Source: Hydractinia symbiolongicarpus
Taxonomy: Eukaryota; Cnidaria; Hydrozoa; Anthoathecata; Hydractiniidae
Reading direction: 5' to 3'
Length of the DNA: 60,000 nucleotides
Assembly: GCF_029227915.1 (NCBI RefSeq)
Contig: NC_079886.1
Span: forward strand, 21,988,501-22,048,500
The notes below the pieces were generated by a model. That model saw nothing but the letters and a program-made list of their open reading frames with translations, made no database searches and was not told where the DNA came from. Positions 11,561-22,400 of the stretch are shown one piece after another. The translations under genes were made by a program, and so were the position numbers. Every line of letters starts with the position of its first letter. The stretch's first letter is position 1.

Positions 11561-12266
11561 TTTGAGTCGTATTAAGGAGGATGGAAGTCGCATTTAGGAG
11601 GATGGAAATTGCATTTAGGAGGATGGAAGTCGCATTTAGGAGGATGAAAGTCGCATTTAGGAGGATGGAAGTCGCATTTAGGAGGATGAAAGTCGCATTT
11701 AGGAGGATGGAAGTCCCATTTAGAAGAATGGAAATTGCATTTAGGAGGATGGAAGTCGCATTTAGGAGGATGAAAGTCGCATTTAGGAGGATGGAAGTCG
11801 CATTTAGGAGGATGAAAGTCGCATTTAGGAGGATAGAGATTGCATTTAGGAGGATGGAAGTCGCATTTAGAAGAATGGAAATTGCATTTAGGAGGATGGA
11901 AGTCGCATTTAGGAGGATGAAAGTCGCATTTAGGAGGATAGAGATTGCATTTAGGAGAATGGAAGTCGCATTTAGAAGAATGGAAATTGCATTCAGGAGG
12001 ATGGAAGTTGCATTTAGGAGGATGGAAGTTGCATTTAGGAGGATAGAGATTGCATTTAGGAGAATGGAAGTCGCATTTAGAAGAATGGAAATTGCATTCA
12101 GGAGGATGGAAGTTGCATTTAGGAGGATGGAAGTTGCATTTAGGAGGATGGAAATTGCATTTAGGAGGATGGACGTCCCATTTAGGAGGATGGAAGTTGC
12201 ATTTAGGAAGACGGAAGTCGCATTTAGAAGAATGGAAGTTGCATTTAGGAGGATGAAAGTTGCATG
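11561..12266. repeat. 21-bp minisatellite, about 33 copies, with 105-bp higher-order unit
   Basis: Tandem copies of a 21-bp unit (GCATTTAGGAGGATGGAAGTC and variants) fill the interval. Because 21 is a multiple of three and neither strand contains a stop, both strands stay open for more than 225 codons: heptads such as MEVAFRR on plus and CDFHPPK on minus. Variant units recur with five-unit spacing: the GAGATTGCATTTAGG variant is at 11836, 11941 and 12046, exactly 105 bp apart. This shows unequal exchange in blocks. No signal peptide, splice sites or flanking exons support translation. Confidence 0.95.
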
Positions 12267-12407
12267 ATGGATGTCGCATTAAAGTATCATCCACAACGTA
12301 CTCAACCACAGCCTCTCCATCAGACCCTTATCTTTTTTGCTAGTCAGCTGCTGTAATCTCATACTTGCATGCCAGACTAAATGTATTAATGTAAGCGGTT
12401 TTGAAAT

Positions 12408-12570
12408 ACAGTGGAATCTCTCTATCTGGACTACTCTCTATCTCGAACTTCTCTCTAACTCGAACTAAAGTCTTGGTCCCTTTGTGGCCCGCCAAAGGTA
12501 TTTTTCTTTTTCTTTTTCTCGAACAAATCTTTTGGTCCCTTGCGAGTTCGAGCCTCTTACAATAATACAC
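12408..12570 (+). mobile_element. Possible pogo/Tigger-like terminal fragment
   Basis: TACAGTGGAATCTCTCTATC followed by repeated CTCTATCTCGAACTTCTC-type motifs resembles the TA-CAGT...CTCGA(A/T) termini of pogo/Tigger-class DNA transposons. Related CTCGAAC and GTTCGAG motifs continue to about 12555. No matching inverted right end or transposase was seen, so this is a fragment or MITE remnant. Confidence 0.35.
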
Positions 12571-13379
12571 GCTTTTCTTTTTAGAATCAACGCAGAATTC
12601 TGGTTGAGATTCAGTCTGTATTTTGACTGTTCGATTGTTGCTTACTTTGTTGATTTTTCACCTGCTTGTGGGACAATCTGCTCAGGAATACCAAATTCAC
12701 AATTGACAATAATTTTTCTCCTTATATGAAACTTGCATAAAAGTCTTGTTATGAGACCTTATTTTGTTCTACTACTTAATTCTTTTGCCCAGGATTGCTT
12801 CTTCAGTTCCTGTTGGTACTGCTAGATAGGCGGGTCGTACAAAGGGCTTCCTAGCGCATTTAAATTTGTTATTTAAACTGCAAATGCCGTGCGAGCATAA
12901 CAATCCCTCAACCAGACAACCGCCTAAGATATCAATCATATTCTCATGCTTCACGCTAAGCAGGCACGATCCAACGCTCTACCACAAGCTACTAGATTAA
13001 ATGTTGGGCTGGCGTTGGTTTAGAATCGGCCGAAGGACCAGCAAGTTCTCACGACCAGTTTTTAAATAAATTTTGTCTGAAGCACATTTTTAGTAAAATG
13101 AAGTAAGAAATGGAACAAACATTCTATGAACTTTAATAATTCTTGTTGATATATATTAGACAACTAAACCCTAAATAAACTAGTCACGTGACAATAAATG
13201 ATGTAGATTACTTTGAAATAAAAGAACACTTATCGAAACAAAAAGATCTCAGTGGAATATTTATCTGGTAAAAGTGACTTCAAAGCTATCAATTGCAATT
13301 TCAAAAACTGAAATACGCCGAAAGCCCGATCACAAACCCAAAAACCCGATTAAAACCCGATTAAAACCCGAAAACCCCA
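12571..13379. other. Non-coding region with CCCGA simple repeat
   Basis: No gene is recognised. A short run of the hexamer-like motif AAACCCGATT occurs at about 13320-13380. A stretch at 12960-13000 faintly resembles a tRNA A box on the minus strand but has no B box. Confidence 0.4.
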
Positions 13380-13563
13380 TTACAATTTTCTAAACACTTG
13401 TCCGTTACAGAGGACATACTCATGATGACTATATAAGTGTTTATCGTGACAAAAGAAATCCATTGGATTGTAATTAGTGTATCCACAGCGAGTGAATGAA
13501 TGGCTCTTTCTCCAGACTCCACCATTGTGACATTTATGTGTCAAGATATTATACTCCTTGGTG
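13380..13563 (-). CDS. Candidate 3' exon of a secreted Cys/His-rich protein
   Basis: The minus strand has a TTTTAG acceptor at 13564-13565. It opens a 61-codon frame, rich in Cys, His and aromatic residues, that ends in a stop: CHNGGVW, a CGYTNYNPMDFFCHDKH stretch and CNGQVF. Regular cysteine spacing suggests a disulfide-bonded secreted domain. It lies downstream of the signal-peptide/poly-Asn exon at 14333-14519 and could be the same gene. However, that exon ends in phase 1 while this one needs phase 2, so at least one unseen exon would have to intervene. I do not recognise the family. Confidence 0.4.
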
Positions 13564-14332
13564 CTAAAATGAAAATAACTACGCATTAAACTTAAAGGCG
13601 TTTCCTTTCTTAGGGAGTGGCAATAAGAAATTTCCAAGAAATAAGAATCTTTGTTGTTGACATTTCATTGGTTAGCTCATCGCTACACCTGTGTTAGAGT
13701 TCTTATTTATTAGAATGACTATTTCCAATTTTACTGTATGTCTCGCAACTTTGAAAATCCTAACATTTTTTCTCTCATATCAGTGCTTTTGGGCATTCTC
13801 AGAAATTAAAATCTCGAGTTTTTCGAGTTTACCTCAAAAAAACTCTTGGGTCGAGAATGGATTTTGGGCTAATGTATTCTAGTTTCCAAGACTTTAACGG
13901 TGAAATTTGCTTGTCTGTTTAAAATTTAGGTGGGAATTAAATTTTGTGTATAGGCTTTTTACTAAATATGAAGATATAGGGTTTTTACTAAAAATACTGA
14001 AGATCGAGTAAGAATAGATTCAAAAAATGGCATACCCGCAACATCTTTTGAAAGGATGTTTTGTTATCACAACACCAGAACAACACATCTGCGAGTAAGG
14101 ATCAATCAGATTACTACCACCTAAAAAAATAGCTAACTACATAGTCAAGAATGTTTTCCCGAAGGCTTCCTTAAGCCTCCGAAAAATATGAAAAACTTGT
14201 CGTATTTATCATTTACAAGAAAAGACTTATAAAAAGAAAAATGATCCTTGTTTGTGGAAAAGTAATAGAACTGAATAAAAATTAAAGTCGGTTAGTTATT
14301 GTAACTAAAAAAATATGAAATGTAAAACTTAC

Positions 14333-14519
14333 AGTAAGCCCATTCTGAGTGAGCATATGGAAACCACCAGCCTCCATTCAGGTTATTGTTGTTGTTGTTA
14401 TTATTATTGTTGTTGTTGTTGTTGTTATTATTATTGTTGTTGTTGTTATTGTTGTTGTTGTTTGCTAATGCATTGCAAATTAGGGTACTGGCCACAAGTA
14501 GTACCAATATTGGCGACAT
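14333..14519 (-). CDS. First exon of a secreted poly-asparagine protein
   Basis: The ATG at 14519 opens MSPILVLLVASTLICNALA, a clear signal peptide, followed by 27 consecutive asparagines, then LNGGWWFPYAHSEWAY and a strong GTAAGT donor (14327-14332). The Asn run is encoded by mixed AAC/AAT codons, seen on plus as GTT/ATT. A TATAAATA box lies about 90 bp upstream (14603-14610). Low-complexity Asn tracts directly after a signal peptide are unusual. The rest of the protein is not resolved; 13380-13563 is a candidate downstream exon. Function unknown. Confidence 0.6.
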
Positions 14520-14602
14520 CTTGAACTCAAGTTCTAAGTACTTCAAAAACGAACCCAGTGGATGCACAAATTGACTGACGTGTCAACTAGCTTCCTTGTT
14601 CA

Positions 14603-14610
14603 TATTTATA
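14603..14610 (-). promoter_or_regulatory. TATA box of the poly-Asn gene
   Basis: On the minus strand TATAAATA lies 84 nt upstream of the ATG at 14519, a plausible core-promoter spacing for a short 5' UTR without an intron. Confidence 0.55.
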
Positions 14611-15160
14611 GTAGCGTACGTTGAAATGTATGTCACGTGTAAAATGAAATTTTGCAATCAACAGGAAGTACAAACTATGTCTATTGAATTACCTTTGACT
14701 CAATTAATAATCAGTTTCCAATCCATATCTCAACCCCTCAAGTTCTTCTAGGTATACTCCTAGGTTTCCATAAAGGTTTGGGTACGGGTTTGGTTTTTAC
14801 GTACTCACGCAAACTTTAAAAACATTCGAATTCTTGTGCTAATAAGCTATGTATGCCGAAATAAATCGTAGTGTTGGTCTCAATGCTATGCGAACTACTA
14901 TTATGTTGTTGCAAAATAACTCTTAGAAATATCTTGCTGTTGTATTTCCATCTCCATGGTAACAACGGTACCATGTTAGTTTGTCTCTGTTGCCTAGCTA
15001 AAGGTATCTGAACCGTAACGCAGGTTTTTTTTATATTTTGATACAAGGATGGGAGAAAGAAATGCATTTCTTCTTACCTGTCTTTGTTTTAAATATGGAA
15101 AAAAAAGCCTTAAGATCGAGTTTGATAGTATCCTGCAATCTCATCAGCGCACTACACCAA

Positions 15161-15243
15161 CCTCGATCTAAGGGCCTGTAGCGTTTTTTGATATGGAGGA
15201 TAAAAATTCTCATATCAAAAACGCTACAGGTCCGGTATCGAGG
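15161..15243. repeat. Hairpin repeat, copy 2
   Basis: An 83-bp near-perfect inverted repeat. The left arm starts CCTCGATCTAAGGGCCTGTA and continues into GCGTTTTTTGATATG. The right arm has CATATCAAAAACGCTACAGG and ends in ATCGAGG. It shares its stem with 9318-9395. The outer CCTCGA/TCGAGG bases also pair, so this copy is more complete. Confidence 0.8.
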
Positions 15244-15652
15244 TTGCGCACACCACACACACCCTGGTTTATGCGGATCTAAAAATGTAAACAATTTCTA
15301 TGGCTCACTTAATGAATGACCTCTGTCCAATGATGACATTGATGTAGCGAAAAATGGTCGCCCCTTAAACTAAACAAATTTCAGGCCGTCTTTGGCATAA
15401 ACGTGGCGATCATTTCGCAATGGAAACGGAAAGAGTATAGATAATAAACTAATTCCAATACCGTTTGAATCTTGTTTACAAAAAAAATTATCATTTTTAT
15501 TTTAAAGCCAATTTACTCAGATTGGTCCTGTTTTTCTTTTACGTCTACACACACGCGAAACTTTGCCAACTTTTAAAGGCCGCATTTAACGCCACAAAAA
15601 TAAAAAAGGAAAGAAAATACGCACGAAATTTAATCATCTAGATCAATAACAT

Positions 15653-15852
15653 TTATTGATTGATTTTTTTTGATGTTATTTTTTTACGTTCTTCATCATC
15701 TACATCATCTTTTATTTCGGCTACGACACTTTTCGGAATATTTTCGTCCTCATTTTTGTCATCACCACCAATATCACTAGAGTTAAACTCAAAATTATCC
15801 GCGAGCTCAGTCTTAAAACACATAAATTTCACAGATTTATCAACATGAAAAA
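15653..15852 (-). CDS. Candidate terminal exon with acidic C-terminus
   Basis: Behind a TTTTTTTTATAG acceptor (15853-15854) the minus strand is open for 66 codons to TAA. The frame encodes an Asp/Glu-rich segment (DIGGDDKNEDENIPKS, DDVDDEERKK). AATAAA overlaps the stop codon. Hydrophilic acidic composition and low stop frequency suggest a real last exon, but no upstream exon was found and the family is not recognised. It could also be part of a decayed transposable element. Confidence 0.35.
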
Positions 15853-15908
15853 CTATAAAAAAAATTTAAAAATAACGCCGCTCAGTGAAATTTTCTCATT
15901 TTAACATT

Positions 15909-15981
15909 GCCCCTATTACGCCGACTTTAAAACGTCATAGGGTGAAAAATAAAGCTATCAAAGGGCCGGCGTAATAAGGGC
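15909..15981. repeat. Short inverted repeat, 15-bp arms
   Basis: GCCCCTATTACGCCG at 15909-15923 pairs with the complementary arm CGGCGTAATAAGGGC at 15967-15981, with one mismatch and a 43-bp loop. It is GC-rich against an AT-rich background, and probably a small MITE or hairpin repeat. Confidence 0.6.
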
Positions 15982-16481
15982 CACATTGATATTTTCAGGC
16001 GATTTACATTGCACGCACATTCTTCATGAAGCCAAACCAAAGAATACCTGGGAGGCTTATGAAAAACGAAAAAAATCCAAAAATATTTTAATTGAGGGAT
16101 GAATATATTTCGTTTATATAATTACACATAAATACATTTAAACGATACCAACCTGCGAAATTCTTACAAAACAGAGAGAAATTTCACATTCAAAGATAAT
16201 AAATGAATATTATGCACTGTGCGAGAATAAAAACAGTAAGATGCGATAAAGATTAAAAGGGCGGACAATAAAAACTTTCAAGAATGCAAGGTTAAAAATA
16301 TTTACGAGTAGTACTGTATACAGCTTACAGCGGGCTTTCCTACATATCATAATGTTCACCATATAAAATCTTATTCCCAAGATAAGTGTTTTTCTCCAAT
16401 CAAAATTAAGCCTGCAATTGGCAAACCAATCGCGGAACTTGTTTCTAATTTTACGAGCCAAATCTAATCTAACAAAAACTT

Positions 16482-19400
16482 TTAAGTTTCCACCTCATCC
16501 TCGTCTGAGTGACTGTTTTCATCTTCGACGTTCAAAGCAGCAAACTTGCTTGACCGAGAGAACTCCTAAACAAAAAACATAATTTTATATCCCGTCAAAC
16601 ATTTGGTCAACGAAAGGGGCTCTCCTTCCCACTGCTGTTTTACATAAGGATCGCTGCATGACCCTGCGCTTTTCTGCGTGATAACATTGCAGGGGGTTCT
16701 TCTTCCTTGTGGTTACTAGGGGGCAAAAGTTTTAATTTATAGGTACAACGGTTTCTTATAAAAAAAACAGTGCACATCCAAGGACATCTTGTTAATTTTT
16801 TTAGAGCACTAAAAGACAATATTGTACATATTTTGAGCGTTCCTGTCAATTACAACAAAACACTTTATTTTGTCAGAAATTTCTGTGGCACAGCAAAATT
16901 GCTGTTGTTTGCATAATTTTAATTTTATCCAATCATCTCAATTGACTCAGTTGGTCAGTTGTATTAGACAACAAATTACGTAAACAAAGGTTATAGAAGA
17001 GACGTATTGTGTCAACCCCGAACACCATCCTAGCCCCAACAAGTTAAAAGATATGACATTAACAAACAACTAACCGGTTGATCAGGCTCTTCGTATTTTG
17101 GTGGTATCACAGGACCAGTTTTATTTTTCTTATCCTTCGGAGAGCGACCACGCCCATGGCCACCCCGCCCAGCACCTCTTCCACGATTTTCCTTATTCAA
17201 CACTGACATTTCGTCACTATCGCTTTTTCTCGCTTCTCTTCGATCACTCGCAAATCCTGGTTTCATTACACGTGGCTTGTCTTGACGTATGCTTTCATCT
17301 CGCCAATTATCAACACCATCGTCATCAGTCCTATCACTAAGGTCTCTTTCGTGGCTATCATCCCGACCACGTTCTTTGCTATCACTTCTTTCGCCATGTG
17401 GTTTTTCACTAACGTGAATTTTGTTTAACTTTTCCTCGATTTGTCTTTCTTTGGCAGCAGTATCCACTGGTCTCGCACCGCCAAATATGGAACTGCTTTG
17501 CGAAGTAGTATCGTCTGTTTTTGCAACAGTTCTTGCTTGAAGGTTAAGTTTAGGACGCTCCTTATGTTCTAAAACAGAAACAAAAATAATAAAGGAAGAA
17601 ATCTGAAAGTACTGATTTCATAAGTTTAACGAACCATTTATTACTTTTGCTTTTTTTCACAAATTTAGAGGTGAATTTCGCATGTTAACTGTCGCCAATG
17701 ACTTTTAAGTTTTCACTGTTTGAGATAAAGCACTAGATTTAAATCTATAAAAATTTAATGAGCGCAAAAGTAAATATGATTGGGCAATACAAGATACCTG
17801 AAGAATGGTCAGCAGGACCAGCGTTATCTCTGGATCTATCCTCTCGATAACCATCCCTTCTCTCATCTCTAAATCCCGATCTCTCATCCCGGAAGCCTCC
17901 TCCACCGCTTCGAAAGCCTCCTCTGTCATCTCTAAAAACCCCTCTATCACCCCGATAGCCTCCTCGGTCATCCCTAAAGCCTCCTCGATCGTCTCTAAAG
18001 CCTCCTCGATCGTCCCTAAAACCTCCTCGATCGTCTCTAAAACCTCCTCGATCGTCTCTAAAGCCTCCCCGGTCATCCCTGAAACCTCTTCTGTCATCTC
18101 GATAGTCGCTAAAACCTCCTCCTCCATATCTACCCCTCTCGTCCCTATGCTCTCTCCTTCCATCGCCAAAGCTTCTGTCTCCTCTAAAGCCACCATCTCT
18201 TTCATCTCTAAAATCACGACCTCCCCCTCTCCAAGCATCGTCATGACCATTAGTTTTTGGAGGATCATCTCGACGCCAACAGTCTTCAGTGTCAGCTGGG
18301 CCGGCAGGTCTGTTGAATCTAGAATCTCGTCCAGCAAAGTCTCCTCCTCTAAAGAACACATAAGAATATACTTTAAGAAGCCACACTCATCGCAACGTTT
18401 TGTAAACTTAATCTCAAAGCATTTATGTAAAATTTACCTTGTATCATTTCGATAGCCTCCCCGATCTTCATACCTGCCACCACCACCTCCTCCTGATTCT
18501 GGCATATCACGTCTCCAGTCACCCGATGTTTTATCATCATCCATATCACGTCCGCCATATCTTGAATCTAAAAGCATAAAAATAGTTTCTCATATTTTTT
18601 CGTATGCCACACAGTACTACCATATGTAGGAAGAGCAGAGACAGAAAATTTAACAAAGCACAAGACAATTAAAAATCTAAAACGTTATTCATAAAACCAA
18701 ACCTCCTCTCCCTCCCGGTCCATCTTTACCCGCCTGGTCAGCGATGTCGATTCTGATTTGTCGCGTACGTACTTTCTAAAAGACAACCAAGTAACAATAA
18801 GATTATATAAAATTTTCTGTTACTAAACATATCCAACAAAAACATTTTCTTGTTTTATTCGTACCTCGTTGGTAAGACCCAGTGCTTTTTTGTACTCTTC
18901 CAGGTTGTAAAACTCAGCATAACCAAATCCTTTCATTCGACCTTGTTCTTGTGGAAAACGGATATTCTCAACCTAAACAATATAAACATTGTATAAGCAT
19001 TCAGGTTATGACCACAGCGTTATTTTATGGGTAATTAGCGTTAGCTACATTTAAAATTTAAGGCACATTTCACTGCAATTCTGACCTTCACTCATAAAAA
19101 GAGCACAAGCTAAAAGGCATTTGAGGTGCAAACAGCTTGGCAAATATAGTAAGTTATTTAGAGTACGTAACACACTAAACTCAGGCTTTACTCTACACAG
19201 AAGATTTGTAAATGTTAGCGCAGAACATTTGTTAAATCTTTGTAACGCTTACCTGAAGCCCTTGAAATAGATTTCTGATATCATCCTCAGAGACATCAAA
19301 GGGCAGGTTTCCAAGAAATGCAGTGTAGGGTGGTCTACTTGGCAGACGACTCATGTCAATATCTGCACCTCTTGAAGATCTTGGAGCACTGGGTAATTTA

Positions 19401-22400
19401 CTGAGATCTATTGAAGGCTTTGGAGGTCCACCATACTCTTCAGCCACTAAAACCAAATTAAAAGACATCTAAACAAGTTTCCTACATACGAAATTCCTCA
19501 CACGCTTTTAATAATTATCACAAAATAAGTTCAAAATTCAAGTGTCGGTTAAAATTTAACACAATTTAGCAGTAAAACTTTTTTTTTGCATTGATTACAA
19601 TATGTGGTCATTTCCCTAGATTTACTTATTAAGCACTTTACTTTTAAACTTTCTTTACAAGAGAAACTAGTAAGTGTTCTTAGTTCCGAGCAGATTGGCG
19701 TCCTGATCATGCATATTATACAACAAAATATATTTTTAAAATACATACGATTCTCTAGATTTTTTCAACAAAAATATTGCTGTTAAGTTTTAAACTTTAA
19801 ATTTGAAAAAAATTGCAATATGAATTAAAGGGCACAAAGGCGTTGGTTGTTAATAGTTCACATACTTCAGTGTCAAATAATACTAAATTCAATAGAATAA
19901 AAACCATTCTTTAACAGCAAAAATGAAACGTGTATAAATAAACGTGCATAAACAACACTGTTGTCAACTTGACAGCAGTGACATGTATAGCTTTTATAAA
20001 AGCACGTACAGTCAACATGACCAAGGCTATCGTCAACATCATCACCCCAATCAACCTTTCTTGAGGGTGTTGTATACGCTGCAGGAGATTCACCGATGAA
20101 TTCATTTAAACTCAATGTTTTGCCCTTCTTTTTTTTACCAGTTTTTTTGCCACCACCTAGATAAAGAAGAGAATGTAATGCCAGATTTATGTGGTCAAAT
20201 AACTTTTGTGTTTAATTGACAATAACTAAATATCTGTTCTACACTTAGTTTTACTTCTTTTCTGATTCTTCACCTCAAAAACTATGGGGGTACCAAATTT
20301 CAGATCCATGAAACTTTTTAATGATGAATAATTGGAAAAATACTGATGCAAGAAAATTTGCACTGCACTGAAAATTTTAGGCCAAAAGGTCCTGGGACCA
20401 AGTGTGTGTATCTCAGGAACCGTAAGGAGTTGGAAGCTAAAATTTGGTAGTTTTATTCTTCTGAAACCTACATTATACATGCAAAAAATCAGACAAATCT
20501 AAGATGGTGGGTGCCAAACTTACTATTTTAGAGCTGATTTGACACAAAATGAACCAAATATAAATCAGTTTCCTAGATCTATAACTTTGTAATTACAGGA
20601 ATTTGTGGTGAAAACCTTGCAACTTCAATAAGTTCACTCCTGTTTTTGCAGACTACTATTATTATTATTTCAAATATTTGTACAGATAGTCACTTCGATG
20701 TGAAAAATTTTTATCAACATGGGTCCTGTGTTCTGATTGTATAAATTAAATATACACCGACATTGCCTACTCGATTTCCCTCACATGGCATGGGTTGATC
20801 TGTAGCTGTGGTAAAGGTACTTGCTAAACATGCTTGAGCTTTGGATTGAAATACGGATAAGATAAAATATAAATATACGCAGAAAAAGTCTACTCAAAAT
20901 GATCATGATTAGGGTTTTGAAATACTTATTTGAACAACATATGTTGATCACTTCTTAAATATATTGTTTTGGCTTGCATCTATTTTTTGTAATTTGTATA
21001 CATTGGCTTAATATGTCCGTTTGTCCCAAAGTATTACAAAGTTTAATTGAAAACCTTTTACTTATTATGATTCTTCTTGGCTTAACACCCGTTCTCCATG
21101 CTATAGCATGGGCTAAATCCTTATTGCTAAAAATTTGAAACTTGCTAAATAAGTATGTTCACTGCGCAAAACAGCAGCCTTCCTCGTGAAGTGTATGGTC
21201 GAACACACATAACAGCTTTGGACATGCATTTTTTCTTTTCTGCAATATTTTGCCATCAGTCTTTCGAATTCATTTTATTTCATTTGGCCAAAATCATATC
21301 AAAAAGAAATGTCATTTGCCTAATTATGTTGGCAAACTTGTGTTTCATGTCAACAAATTTTATTTATTGGCTGACCAGAAAGGGTTGTTCGCTCATGCAC
21401 ATGCAAAGGCCAAACTAATTCTGAGAAATGAGATAATAGTTGAGCCATTATTCTCTCCACAAGTTTCACAAATAGTAAGGGTAGCTGAGCAATAAATTTA
21501 TTTAACTTGATATGCTGCATTTTTTTTTAATAATGTATTTTTTATTTAGATTAAGGTGACAGTTACCTTGATTGTATCAAAAAAGCGGGGGAGCCGACAA
21601 TCTTTCCAATGGTGAGACTATTTATATATTTTTCGAGAGGGAAAGTTGACTTCATCTAAATAACTAACATTTTTCTGATCGGTCTTTCATAACACTTATC
21701 ATCCTCTTGAGTATAACTTTTCAAAAAAAAAAACCTTTCGGAAAAGAAATGACCTGTTTATCAAGAAAAAAACAGATTTAAAATTTTTTTTTTTTAAATT
21801 CTAGGAATGTCAAGTTATCGTAAAACGGTGTTCATGTCTTCAAAAAAAACAAAAGAAAAGTTAAAAAACTTTGATTCTCAAATGCCAGACTAATTCTGAG
21901 AAATGAGATAATAGTTGAGCCATTATTCTCTCCACAAGTTTCACAAATAGTAAGGGTAGCTGAGCGATAAATTTATTTAACTTGATATGCTGCATTTTTT
22001 TTTTAATAATTTATTTTTTATTTAGATTAAGGTGACAGTTACCTTGATTGTATCAAAAAAAAGCGCGGGGGGGGGGGGGGGGTTATTTGCCATTTATACT
22101 GAAGAGACGACAATCTTTCCAATAGTGAGACTATTTATATATTTTTTGAGAGGGAAAGTTGACTTCATCTAAATAACTAACATTTTTCTGATCGGTCTTT
22201 CATAACACTTATCAGCCTCTTGAGTATAATTTTTCAAAAAAAAACCTTTTGGAAAAGAAATGACCTGTTTATCAAGAAAAAAACAGATTTAAAAATTTTT
22301 TTTTTTAAATTCTAGGAATGTCAAGTTATCGTAAAACGGTGTTCATGTCTACAAAAAAAAACAAAAGAAAAGTTAAAAAACTTTGATTCTCGAGCAAAAA

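Noticed and set aside
11572-12309. 245-codon and 228-codon frames over the 21-bp repeat
   Set aside because: Both strands are open simply because the unit is stop-free and a multiple of three. No signal peptide, splice sites or composition change support a gene.
12960-13005. Possible tRNA or tRNA-derived SINE on minus
   Set aside because: A weak A-box-like string only; no B box and no second copy in the window.
14315-14574. Plus-strand poly-Cys and poly-Leu frames
   Set aside because: They are antisense and shifted readings of the Asn-codon run of the minus-strand exon.
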